From an uncultured Gemmataceae bacterium (GTDB lineage Bacteria; Planctomycetota; Planctomycetia; Gemmatales; Gemmataceae), in assembly GCA_937923405.1 (NCBI GenBank), contig CALDUY010000002.1:620001-684000 (forward strand): a DNA stretch of 64,000 nucleotides, read 5' to 3'. Made by a program: the position numbers and the translations under genes. Below the pieces are notes generated by a model. It was given only the letters and a program-made list of their open reading frames with translations. It was not told where the DNA came from and made no database searches. Positions 1 to 7,868 of this stretch are shown in pieces. The number at the start of each line of letters is the position of its first letter. Within the stretch, counting starts at the first letter, position 1.

Positions 1-787
1 AGCAGAATCGCGACGCCTCGCCTTGGAGCTGATCTGTCAACATGCCGAGTTGATCGACGCCTTTATCGCCACGAGTGCCTATTACGCCGATGCCATGTCG
101 TCGTATTTTCGTTTGCCCAGGGAGAAAATTCACGTCGTTTATCCTGGAATCAATCCAGCCGGCCATGCGATGCGGCCTGCTCGTTCGGAGCAACCCTTCA
201 CCATCGGTTATTTTGCCCGCATCTGTCCGGAGAAGGGGTTCCACCAGATGATTGAGGCGTTTCGCCGGTTCAAACGCCTGCCAGGGACCGAGTCGGCGAC
301 CCTTTACGCCTCCGGTTGGTTGGGGGCCAATCAGCGGTCCTTTTTCCAAGCCCAGGTCAACCTGCTCAAACAAGATCAGCTGTTAAACCACTTTGTTCAT
401 CTGGAATGTCCGGATCACGTCAGCAAGGTTCAGTTTCTGCACGCTCTAGACGTGCTGAGTGTGCCGACGATCTACAAGGAACCCAAGGGTTTGTACATTC
501 TTGAGGCACTCCTCAACGGCGTTCCCGTGGTCCAGCCACGGCACGGATCGTTTCCCGAACTCCTCGAACAAACTGGAGGAGGTTTGCTGGTCGAGCCAGA
601 AAATCCCGATGCGTTGGCCGCCGCTTGGCTGGAGTTGATGCACGATCGACGTCGAGCAACCGAGTTGGGCGAGCGTGGCCGCGCTGCTGTTCTGGAGCGT
701 TTCACCGCCCAACACATGGCCGAGGCGACCTTGCGCGTTTACGCTCAAGTGCTGCAGCAACACCAGCTCACGGCATCTTCCGCGTGA
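1..787 (+). CDS. GT4-like glycosyltransferase, C-terminal part (5' truncated)
   Basis: This is the C-terminal part of a GT-B-fold glycosyltransferase that would move a sugar from an activated donor to an acceptor in the cytoplasm. The frame is open to the first base of the window, so the true start lies upstream; the TTG at 23 is not a convincing start. Visible motifs are the interdomain stretch HVVYPGIN, the donor-domain opening IGYFARICPEKGF, and the C-terminal EX7E-type region running from EPKGLYILEALLNGVPVV to SFPELLEQTGGGLLV. The last part is typical of family GT4. Acceptor and donor cannot be told from the sequence. The gene ends 70 bases before the pilT-like gene. The family call is firm and the substrate is unknown. 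Confidence 0.85.
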   Translation, partial: AESRRLALELICQHAELIDAFIATSAYYADAMSSYFRLPREKIHVVYPGINPAGHAMRPARSEQPFTIGYFARICPEKGFHQMIEAFRRFKRLPGTESATLYASGWLGANQRSFFQAQVNLLKQDQLLNHFVHLECPDHVSKVQFLHALDVLSVPTIYKEPKGLYILEALLNGVPVVQPRHGSFPELLEQTGGGLLVEPENPDALAAAWLELMHDRRRATELGERGRAAVLERFTAQHMAEATLRVYAQVLQQHQLTASSA

Positions 788-857
788 CCTACTCCACACT
801 TCGGGGTTGAGTATCCGAGTAGCCTTGTGCAGGAATGATTCTTACTGAGTACCTTCA

Positions 858-1934
858 ATGAATGATGTGACTCTCTCCAGTGGGTTGCGTGACTGGTTAC
901 GTCTGGCTCTCGAAAGGGAGGCCTCGGATTTGCATTTGACCGTCGATCACCCACCAACGCTACGCCTGCACGGCGACTTGACAGAAACGGACCGGCCACC
1001 GCTGAACGCGGCCCAACTTCGCGAGGAGCTTCAGGGACTCTGTCCCGTGGAGGTCTGGCAGCGGCTGAATGTCGAGAAAAACGTGGACCTAGCTTTTGAC
1101 GTCGTGCTCGACGGTCAGTTGTGTCGATTTCGAGCCAACTTGTTTCATGCGGCAGGCCAACTCGCCGCTTGTTTCCGCATCGTGCCCTCGCGCATTCCGG
1201 ATCTGCAATGGGCTGGTTTTCCGCCCCAATTAGCCAATCGACTCGCACATCTGCTGGATGGCTTGGTGATCGTCACTGGCTCAACTGGTTCAGGCAAAAC
1301 GACCACGCTAGCCATGATTGTCGAACAACTGAATCAGGCAGGCGGCCATCGCATCATCACCGTGGAAGAACCGGTGGAATATCTCTATCCGCGAGCGAAA
1401 AACTCTGTAGTGACACAGCGCGAGGTGGGCACCGATGTCTTGTCATTCGCCGACGGGTTGCGTTCCGGACTGCGACAAGATCCCGACGTGATTCTCGTGG
1501 GCGAGATCCGTGATCGCGAGACGGCGCAGATGGCTCTTAGCGCCGCCGAGACGGGACATCTAGTTTTCACGACTCTGCACACCCGCGATGCCAAGGGAGC
1601 AATCAGCCGCTTTGCCGATCTGTTTCCCCAGGAGGCTCAACGCGACATCCGCTATCAGTTGGCTTCGAGTTTGCGTGCCGTGGTGGCCCAGCGTCTTCTG
1701 CCGGATCTGGAACTTGGACAGAAACGCCATCTCGCCTTGGAAGTGATGTGGAACAATAACCCCATCGCTAGCGCCATCCGTACCGGCAAGTTGGAGAGCA
1801 TCGACAACTACATCCTCAGCGGTCGTGCCGAGGGAATGATTAGTTTCGACGAATCGGTTCGCTTGCTGTTGCGCGAGGAGCGGATCTCGCGAGCTGTGGC
1901 CGAGGCCAACGTGCGCGATGTGTCGATGTTATGA
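858..1934 (+). CDS. pilT: PilT-like type IV pilus retraction ATPase
   Basis: This is a hexameric secretion-type ATPase of the PilT/GspE superfamily, which in type IV pili powers fibre disassembly and twitching at the inner face of the membrane. The length (358 aa) is usual for PilT. An N-terminal PAS-like domain with ASDLHLTVDHPP is followed by Walker A GSTGSGKTT at about residue 141, an Asp-box region EEPVEYLY, Walker B with DVILVGEIRD at about 210-218, and the His-box TGHLVFTTLHT. IRTGK near the C-terminus resembles the PilT AIRxGK signature. No other pilus gene is in the window, so PilT rather than a paralogue such as PilU is a family-level call. No strong ribosome binding site precedes the ATG. 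Confidence 0.88.
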   Translation: MNDVTLSSGLRDWLRLALEREASDLHLTVDHPPTLRLHGDLTETDRPPLNAAQLREELQGLCPVEVWQRLNVEKNVDLAFDVVLDGQLCRFRANLFHAAGQLAACFRIVPSRIPDLQWAGFPPQLANRLAHLLDGLVIVTGSTGSGKTTTLAMIVEQLNQAGGHRIITVEEPVEYLYPRAKNSVVTQREVGTDVLSFADGLRSGLRQDPDVILVGEIRDRETAQMALSAAETGHLVFTTLHTRDAKGAISRFADLFPQEAQRDIRYQLASSLRAVVAQRLLPDLELGQKRHLALEVMWNNNPIASAIRTGKLESIDNYILSGRAEGMISFDESVRLLLREERISRAVAEANVRDVSML

Positions 1935-2073
1935 GCGATCGAGGAACTCGCGTCCTTACCTGGCGCTACAGGGTGCGATTCATACACTACAACACTGTTC
2001 GTGCCCGCGAGTTGATTCCTACCTGGCCGAGTTGAACTGAACTCCTGGCCGACCCACCTAAGAGGAGATGCCG

Positions 2074-3630
2074 GTGTCGGATAGTGTCGTTCCCCCACCT
2101 CAAAAGTTGACAATCACAGTCTGGCTGATCTTGATTATCGCCTCGATCGGCTTTGCCTTTGACATTTACGAACTGCTCATGCTGCCGCTCATCCTGCGGC
2201 CCGCGCTAACGGACTTCGGAATTCCGCCGATGATCGATGGCGTCAAGAATCCCGAGTTCGATAAGTGGGTCGCTTTGATGTTCTACGTTCCGGCTTTCGC
2301 GGGCGGCATCTTCGGTCTATTCGGCGGGTATCTCACCGATCGCCTGGGGCGGCGCAGCGTGTTGACCTATAGCATTCTCCTCTACGCGGTCAGCGCCTTT
2401 CTCGCGGGCTTCAGCACTGGCCCGATCATGTTGCTGATTCTCCGCTCAACCACATTCGTCGGCGTCTGTGTCGAGTTTGTCGCCGCGGTCGCCTGGCTGG
2501 CTGAGTTGTTCCCCAATCCGCATCAGCGAGAACAAGCGCTGGGGTACACCCAGGCGTTCTCGTCCGTCGGCGGTTTGTTGGTGGCGACGGCGAATTCCCT
2601 CTGCGTCGCCCTGGCCGAGACGGGTCAGTTGCCCAACGTCGTGATGCCGGAGTTTCTCGTTGGCTGGCTTGGTTCTATCGAGGTCAAATCGGACGACTCA
2701 CTGCCTTGGCGATACACCCTGATGAGCGGCTTGATTCCCGCGATTCCGCTCATCATCATCCGACCGTTCCTGCCAGAAAGCCCGGCCTGGTCGAAGAAAC
2801 GAGCCGAAGGAACGCTCAAACGTCCGAGCCTCGCTGGGCTGTTCGCTCCCGAACTGCGACGCACCACAATTGTGACGATGATCATGTTCGCTTGTAGCTA
2901 CGGGGCCGCCTTCGGAGCAATTCAACAGATGCCCCAGATCGCCCCGGGACTAAAGCAAGACGTACAAGAATACAGCGAGAAGATCGCCAAGGCCCAAGAG
3001 AAAAAGAACGAGGAACGAATCCAGCGCGGGCTGTCGCCCAAACCGCCAGCTAAGGGCAAAGCGCTGGAGAAACTCGCCGAGCAAAAACTGGCTAGTGACT
3101 ACACCAAAGTGCAGGAGATTGGCGGTCTTTTAGGGCGGTTTTGGCTGGCCATCTTGACGGTCATTATTGTCAGTCGGCGAAACCTGCTTCGCGTGTTCCA
3201 AATCCCTGGCCTGCTCTTCATGCCGTTGTTCTTCTGGTATTTCCTGACGATCGAGAACACCTTGTACTTCCGCATCCCATTGGAATGGGCTGGCATCGGG
3301 AGTTTGCCAATCTCCAATGTGTCGTTAGGCATGATGTTGGCGGGACTGTTCACGGTCGGACAGTTCAGCTTCTGGGGCAATTATCTCCCGCGAGTTTACC
3401 CGGTCCATTTGCGTGGCACAGGTGAGAGTTTCGCTGCCAACATCGGCGGTCGGCTCATCGGCACTTCGTTCGCCGCGGTCACGGTGTTCGTTTCCGGTCT
3501 GTCGTTCATCCCTGGCGAGACCCAACCAGAGAAGTACGCGGCAGCGGCGGGTCTAGTCGCTGGCTTTGTCTACATTGTCGGGTCGATCGCTTGTTTCTTC
3601 CTGCCCGAACCGAAGGGCGAACTCGACTGA
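2074..3630 (+). CDS. MFS transporter with long charged cytoplasmic loop
   Basis: This is a major facilitator superfamily permease of about 518 aa. The signature between TM2 and TM3 is GGYLTDRLGRRS, close to the MFS G-X-X-X-D-R-X-G-R-R motif. Hydrophobic helices span the rest, and the overall style resembles the sugar/metabolite:H+ symporters. Roughly residues 289-345 form a Lys/Glu-rich, helical, hydrophilic segment in the second half, which is unusual because the main loop of MFS proteins normally lies between TM6 and TM7. Start choice: AGGAG at 2062-2066 is only one base from the ATG at 2068 but seven bases from the GTG at 2074, so GTG is preferred. It is the first gene of a tight run with the sugar-binding-like gene, hypF and the DUF5131 gene. 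The substrate is unknown. Confidence 0.85.
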   Translation: MSDSVVPPPQKLTITVWLILIIASIGFAFDIYELLMLPLILRPALTDFGIPPMIDGVKNPEFDKWVALMFYVPAFAGGIFGLFGGYLTDRLGRRSVLTYSILLYAVSAFLAGFSTGPIMLLILRSTTFVGVCVEFVAAVAWLAELFPNPHQREQALGYTQAFSSVGGLLVATANSLCVALAETGQLPNVVMPEFLVGWLGSIEVKSDDSLPWRYTLMSGLIPAIPLIIIRPFLPESPAWSKKRAEGTLKRPSLAGLFAPELRRTTIVTMIMFACSYGAAFGAIQQMPQIAPGLKQDVQEYSEKIAKAQEKKNEERIQRGLSPKPPAKGKALEKLAEQKLASDYTKVQEIGGLLGRFWLAILTVIIVSRRNLLRVFQIPGLLFMPLFFWYFLTIENTLYFRIPLEWAGIGSLPISNVSLGMMLAGLFTVGQFSFWGNYLPRVYPVHLRGTGESFAANIGGRLIGTSFAAVTVFVSGLSFIPGETQPEKYAAAAGLVAGFVYIVGSIACFFLPEPKGELD

Positions 3631-3638
3631 GCGGAGCC

Positions 3639-4274
3639 GTGATCCAGCGTTATCCGCATCGTATTCGTTTGCGTGGCCCCTGGGAGTTTCAGCCTCCCGG
3701 GGGACCGTCTGTTCGCGTTACCATGCCGACCTCATGGGGCGATTTCGCCGGTTCCGCGATCTATCGACGGAGTTTCGGCTACCCTGGTCGGATCGATTCG
3801 TTCGAGCGCGTCTGGCTCGTGTTGACTCGAGTGTTGGATCGAGCCAAGATCACTCTCAACAATGCATTTGTTGGCGAGGTGATCGCGCAGGGTGAGTTCG
3901 AGATTACCCGACTTCTTCGATCGCGTAATGAGCTTATAGTGCAAGTAGAAGGACCGTCTCACGGAGGGTTGGTCGGCGAAGTGGCTCTCGAAGTCCGCGC
4001 CTTAGCCTTTTTGCGTGACGTGACTGTTTCTCGTGAGGGGAACTCGCTGACCGTCGCCGGGCAACTCGTCGGCGAAACCGACGAGCAACTCGAATTGTAT
4101 CTCTTGGTGGACCGTCGTACCGTAGAATACTGCCTCGTCTGCAACAATCAGCCGTTTCGCTTGGTTGTGCAACTAGAAGAATCCGCTGAAACCATCCTAC
4201 TCGAATTGGTCCGTGGAGCGGTGCCCTGGTACACCTGGGAAATGGAACTGAAGCAGTTGGCCGAGCCAACGTGA
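3639..4274 (+). CDS. Stand-alone GH2-type sugar-binding-like (jelly-roll) protein
   Basis: A protein of about 211 aa whose N-terminal half resembles the sugar-binding beta-sandwich of glycoside hydrolase family 2: RLRGPWEFQP, then MPTSWGDF, AIYRRSFGYP, and an ITLNNAFVGEV segment followed by a strand ending NELIVQVEG. No TIM-barrel catalytic domain and no signal peptide follow, so it is probably a binding or structural protein, not an enzyme. The GTG at 3639 is preferred to the TTG at 3591 because it starts just before the conserved strand, avoids a 40-base overlap with the MFS gene, and has GGAG at 3633-3636, although the spacing is short. It lies between the MFS gene and a small unknown gene. 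The domain call is from pattern only. Confidence 0.6.
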   Translation: MIQRYPHRIRLRGPWEFQPPGGPSVRVTMPTSWGDFAGSAIYRRSFGYPGRIDSFERVWLVLTRVLDRAKITLNNAFVGEVIAQGEFEITRLLRSRNELIVQVEGPSHGGLVGEVALEVRALAFLRDVTVSREGNSLTVAGQLVGETDEQLELYLLVDRRTVEYCLVCNNQPFRLVVQLEESAETILLELVRGAVPWYTWEMELKQLAEPT

Positions 4275-4285
4275 AAGGATGAGCG

Positions 4286-4729
4286 ATGGAATTGCAATTA
4301 CTTCGACTACTCGTCACGGAAGCGGAACTGGCCAACCATTTCCGGCAACAGTTGGCGGATCAGGATGAGCTAGCCGGAGCAGAGTTGAGTTTGCTCAGCG
4401 AAGGTATCCAGGTAAAAGGCGAATATCCCTCGGGATTTGGCTTCAAAGTTCCTTATGAGACACTGTGGACCTTACAAGTGGTTGGAGCAACCATTCGAGC
4501 CACACTAACTGAGGTCAAAGTGGGCGGCATGCCAGCGGGCTTGATTCGTGGAGCGCTGCTACGCATGGTGCGGGACGCCATCGCGTCTCAGCCCGGTTTT
4601 CAAGTCGAGGACGAGTCGATCGTGTGTGATGTCCCCGTCGCCTTATGTGAACTCGGCCTTGAGATAAAAGTCGCCTTCACTGGCATTCAGACTCAACCGG
4701 GAGTGTTGCTTCTCGAAGCGGGACAGTAG
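4286..4729 (+). CDS. Small conserved-looking protein of unknown function
   Basis: A 147-aa protein that I do not recognise with confidence. It has no signal peptide or membrane segment. Alternating hydrophobic strands around GIQVKGEY, VPYETLWTLQVVG, LTEVKVGGMPAGLIRG and a final VLLLEA suggest an all-beta or alpha/beta lipid-binding-like fold; a loose likeness to DUF2993/LmeA-type proteins is possible but weak. The start is the ATG at 4286 with AAAGGATGAG just upstream. It lies 11 bases after the sugar-binding-like gene and 12 bases before hypF, so it is almost certainly co-transcribed with them. Its coding style matches its neighbours. Confidence 0.65.
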   Translation: MELQLLRLLVTEAELANHFRQQLADQDELAGAELSLLSEGIQVKGEYPSGFGFKVPYETLWTLQVVGATIRATLTEVKVGGMPAGLIRGALLRMVRDAIASQPGFQVEDESIVCDVPVALCELGLEIKVAFTGIQTQPGVLLLEAGQ

Positions 4730-4741
4730 GGCAGTTCGCTC

Positions 4742-7024
4742 GTGGAACAACTGCTCATGCGGCAGCGTGTGCGAATCAAAGGCGTAGTACAGGGCGTTGG
4801 CTTTCGGCCTTTCGTCTATCAACTGGCGACTCGTCATCACCTCACTGGGTTTGTCAGTAATGACTCCGAAGGTGTGTTGGCTGAAGTGCAAGGCGAGGAA
4901 TCAGCACTAGCTCAGTTTCACACCGATTTGAGATCTCAAGCTCCACCTCTGGCTCACATCGAAGCAGTGTTGATCGAATCGATTCAGGAGATCATTGAGA
5001 GCGGCTTTGTCATTCACAACAGCATCATTCATCCGGGCACAAGTACTTCTGTCTCCCCGGATATGGCACCCTGTGCTGACTGCCTTCGCGAGTTACTCGA
5101 TCCGTCTGATCGACGTTATCGTTATCCGTTCTTGAACTGCACCAACTGCGGCCCACGCTTTACCATCCAACAAGGCCTTCCATATGATCGTCCGCGAACG
5201 ACAATGGCGAAGTTTGCTTTGTGCGCAGCTTGTCAAGAAGAGTATGACGATCCATTAAATCGCCGATTTCATGCTCAACCCAACGCCTGCCCAAAGTGTG
5301 GCCCCAAGCTGAGTTACCATGAAAACGGCCAGTTCCTCGCCGAATGTGAAGAAGCTCTAGCCCTAGCTCAGCGTGCCCTTGGTGCAGGGCGCATCGTGGC
5401 CATCAAGGGCATTGGCGGCTTCCATCTCGCTTGCGATGCAACGAACGATCAGGCGGTGGTTCTACTGCGGCATCGCAAACGACGCGGTGACAAGCCGTTC
5501 GCTGTACTGTTCAACTCGATCGAAACGATTCGCCAAGTTGCGACGATCAGCGAAGCCGAGGAGCGTCTGCTTCTCAGTCCGCAACGGGCCATCGTTCTGC
5601 TCGAGGTTCGACCCGGGACCAACCTCTCGCATGCAATCGCTCCAGGGCAGACTCAGATTGGTGCTCTGTTGCCCTATTCGCCGCTCCACGAATTGCTCGT
5701 GAACGAAACCCCGCTGGTCTTCACTTCGGGCAACGTTAGCGACGAACCGATTATCAAAGACAATGAGGAGGCATTTCAACGTTTATCGAGTGTCGCTGAT
5801 GCGTTCTTGGTACATGATCGTGACATTCACATCAGCTGTGACGATTCGGTGATGTCGGTTTTTGAGCGGCGCGAATATCCGATTCGCCGCTCGCGTGGCT
5901 ATGCGCCGCTGCCGGTGGCCCTGCCTCGGGAGTTGCCTTCGGTCCTGGCCGTTGGCGGCGAGTTGAAGTCAACCTTTTGCCTGACACGCGAACGACAGGG
6001 TTATCTCAGCCAGTACCTCGGCGACTTCGGTAGTCCACAAACACTAGCGGCCTTCGAGCGAGCGGTCGCCCATTTCGAGTCGCTGTTTCTTACCACGCCG
6101 CGGATCGTGGCCTGTGATGCCCACCCAGGATACCTGTCCTCGCGCTGGGCTAGACAGTTTGCTCAGAACCGACAGTTACCGCTCCTCGAAGTTCAGCATC
6201 ATCACGCTCATCTTGCCTCTCTGATGGTGGAAAAAGGCATGGATGGTACTGCTCCGTTGCTTGGCCTCTGTTTCGATGGCACCGGCTACGGTACAGACGG
6301 TACGATTTGGGGCGGCGAGTTGCTGTTGGTCGATTATCACCAGTGTCGTCGGTTGGCACATCTGCGGCCTGTGCCGCTGCCCGGCGGCGATGGCTGCATC
6401 GAACGTCCCTATCGTATGGCCCTGGCCTATCTATTTGCCGCTGGACTGGACTGGTCCGACGATCTTCCTTGTGTGCGAGCCTGTTCTCCAAGTGAACTAC
6501 GACTATTAAGACAGCAATTAGGCAGAAATATCCACTGTGTGCCGACGAGCAGCATCGGTCGACTTTTCGACGCGGTGGCTTCACTGCTCGGCGTTTGTCA
6601 ACACGTCACCTACGAGGCCCAGGCGGCTATCGAGCTAGAAACCCTAGCGGAGACGCGGGAGAATGAGACTTATCCTTTGCCCCTGGATCCAAGCCGAGGT
6701 GTCGCCGATCCGACGGATCTACTAAAATCGCTTCTTACAGATCTGCAAAGTGGAGTTCCACGAGAGCGGATCGCAGGGCGGTTTCATCGAAGTCTAGCTC
6801 GCTTGATAGTCGATCTAGCCGAGTTCGGCTCCTCGCATACCAACCAGCGATGCATCGGGTTGAGCGGTGGCGTGTTTCTCAATCGCAAACTACTTCAACT
6901 TTCCGTCGACCAACTGCGTGAGGCTGGTTGGACGGTATTGCTGCATGAGCAGGTACCGACTAATGATGGCGGTATCTCTTTGGGACAGGCCGTCGTCGCT
7001 GGACATCTGGGAGCTTTGCTATGA
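4742..7024 (+). CDS. hypF: Carbamoyltransferase HypF
   Basis: HypF uses carbamoyl phosphate and ATP to carbamoylate the C-terminal cysteine of HypE, supplying the cyanide ligands of [NiFe]-hydrogenase. All expected parts are present in 760 aa: an acylphosphatase domain (VQGVGFRPFVYQLA), two zinc-finger-like units starting CADC at about residue 111 with CTNCGP, CAAC and CPKCGP, a YrdC-like domain (RIVAIKGIGGFHLACDA, KRRGDKPFAVL), and a Kae1-like domain with the metal motif HHHAHLASLM and LCFDGTGYGTDG. The GTG at 4742 is used; an ATG at 4757 is an alternative. No hydrogenase or other hyp gene is nearby. It shares ATGA with the next gene. The identification is firm; its role here is open. Confidence 0.95.
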   Translation: MEQLLMRQRVRIKGVVQGVGFRPFVYQLATRHHLTGFVSNDSEGVLAEVQGEESALAQFHTDLRSQAPPLAHIEAVLIESIQEIIESGFVIHNSIIHPGTSTSVSPDMAPCADCLRELLDPSDRRYRYPFLNCTNCGPRFTIQQGLPYDRPRTTMAKFALCAACQEEYDDPLNRRFHAQPNACPKCGPKLSYHENGQFLAECEEALALAQRALGAGRIVAIKGIGGFHLACDATNDQAVVLLRHRKRRGDKPFAVLFNSIETIRQVATISEAEERLLLSPQRAIVLLEVRPGTNLSHAIAPGQTQIGALLPYSPLHELLVNETPLVFTSGNVSDEPIIKDNEEAFQRLSSVADAFLVHDRDIHISCDDSVMSVFERREYPIRRSRGYAPLPVALPRELPSVLAVGGELKSTFCLTRERQGYLSQYLGDFGSPQTLAAFERAVAHFESLFLTTPRIVACDAHPGYLSSRWARQFAQNRQLPLLEVQHHHAHLASLMVEKGMDGTAPLLGLCFDGTGYGTDGTIWGGELLLVDYHQCRRLAHLRPVPLPGGDGCIERPYRMALAYLFAAGLDWSDDLPCVRACSPSELRLLRQQLGRNIHCVPTSSIGRLFDAVASLLGVCQHVTYEAQAAIELETLAETRENETYPLPLDPSRGVADPTDLLKSLLTDLQSGVPRERIAGRFHRSLARLIVDLAEFGSSHTNQRCIGLSGGVFLNRKLLQLSVDQLREAGWTVLLHEQVPTNDGGISLGQAVVAGHLGALL

Positions 7025-7824
7025 GTGCTTCTTCGAGCATCGAATGGACCGATGCGACCTGGAACCCGATTCGAGGATGTACGAAAATCAGTCCAGGCTG
7101 TGCGCATTGCTACGCCGAGACCTTCGCCGAACGGTTTCGCGGCGTGGCAGGCCATCCGTATGAGCAGGGGTTTGATCTTCGCTTCGTCCCCGAGAAACTG
7201 ACAGAACCGCTGTTGTGGAACAAGCCACGCATGGTGTTCGTCAACTCGATGAGCGATCTGTTTCTCGCAGACGTGCCCACGTCGTACATCCGACAAGTCG
7301 TGAGTATCATGCAACTGGCGAATTGGCACACTTATCAAGTGCTGACCAAGCGAGCCGAGCGGATGCGAGAACTTCTACACGGTGAGTTGCAATTGGCCAG
7401 CGAGCTACCGCACGTCTGGTGGGGAGTCAGTGTCGAGAATCGTACGCACGGGTTGCCACGCCTGGAATTGTTGCGTCAGACTCCGGCCAAAGTACGGTTT
7501 CTCTCGATTGAACCATTGCTGGAAGATTTGGGTCGACTCAACTTAGAAGGGATTCACTGGGTGATTGTCGGTGGAGAGAGTGGTGCAGGTGCCCGACCGA
7601 TGCGGCCTGAGTGGGTGACGAACATTCGGCACCAGTGCGAGGCTGCCAACGTGCCGTTCTTCTTCAAACAATGGGGAGGCGTGCGCAAGTGTCGGACGGG
7701 GCGCGAACTCGAAGGCCGCACCTACGACGAACGCCCACCGATCCGCTCCAGAGAAGTCCCGTCCAAGAAAGTTCGTCTGGCCATGATCGACGATTGGCAA
7801 GCAAAAAGGGAGAGACAACCATGA
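7021..7824 (+). CDS. DUF5131 / phage Gp37-Gp68 family protein
   Basis: A 267-aa member of the DUF5131 (Gp37/Gp68-like) family, recognised by the opening IEWTDATWNPIRGCTKIS, the adjacent cysteine set C-X6-C-X2-C (GCTKISPGCAHCYAE), FVNSMSDLF, VLTKRAERM, WWGVSVENR, FLSIEPLLEDLG, VIVGGESGAGARPM and FFFKQWGG. The three-cysteine cluster and the fold predicted for the family recall radical-SAM proteins, but no reaction is established that I can cite. Its ATG overlaps the hypF stop by four bases, implying translational coupling. The 3' end also encodes, on the opposite strand, a terminator-like hairpin for the convergent lipoprotein gene. Confidence 0.85.
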   Translation: MSASSSIEWTDATWNPIRGCTKISPGCAHCYAETFAERFRGVAGHPYEQGFDLRFVPEKLTEPLLWNKPRMVFVNSMSDLFLADVPTSYIRQVVSIMQLANWHTYQVLTKRAERMRELLHGELQLASELPHVWWGVSVENRTHGLPRLELLRQTPAKVRFLSIEPLLEDLGRLNLEGIHWVIVGGESGAGARPMRPEWVTNIRHQCEAANVPFFFKQWGGVRKCRTGRELEGRTYDERPPIRSREVPSKKVRLAMIDDWQAKRERQP

Positions 7825-7840
7825 TTGGATTATCTCTCCC
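7803..7840 (-). terminator. Intrinsic terminator of the lipoprotein gene, inside the 3' end of the DUF5131 gene
   Basis: Read on the minus strand, an 8-bp perfect stem (GGGAGAGA at 7840-7833 pairing with TCTCTCCC at 7815-7808) is followed by TTTTT at 7807-7803. It lies 28 bases after the lipoprotein stop codon at 7869. The loop is 17 bases and contains the stop codon of the convergent DUF5131 gene. No U-tract follows the hairpin on the plus strand. Confidence 0.65.
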
Positions 7841-7868
7841 TATTGCGATCGTTAAACTAGACATTTAA

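Noticed and set aside
7021..7824. Prophage remnant, because DUF5131 is named after phage Gp37/Gp68
   Set aside because: No other phage gene, integrase or attachment site is near, and the gene is coupled to hypF.
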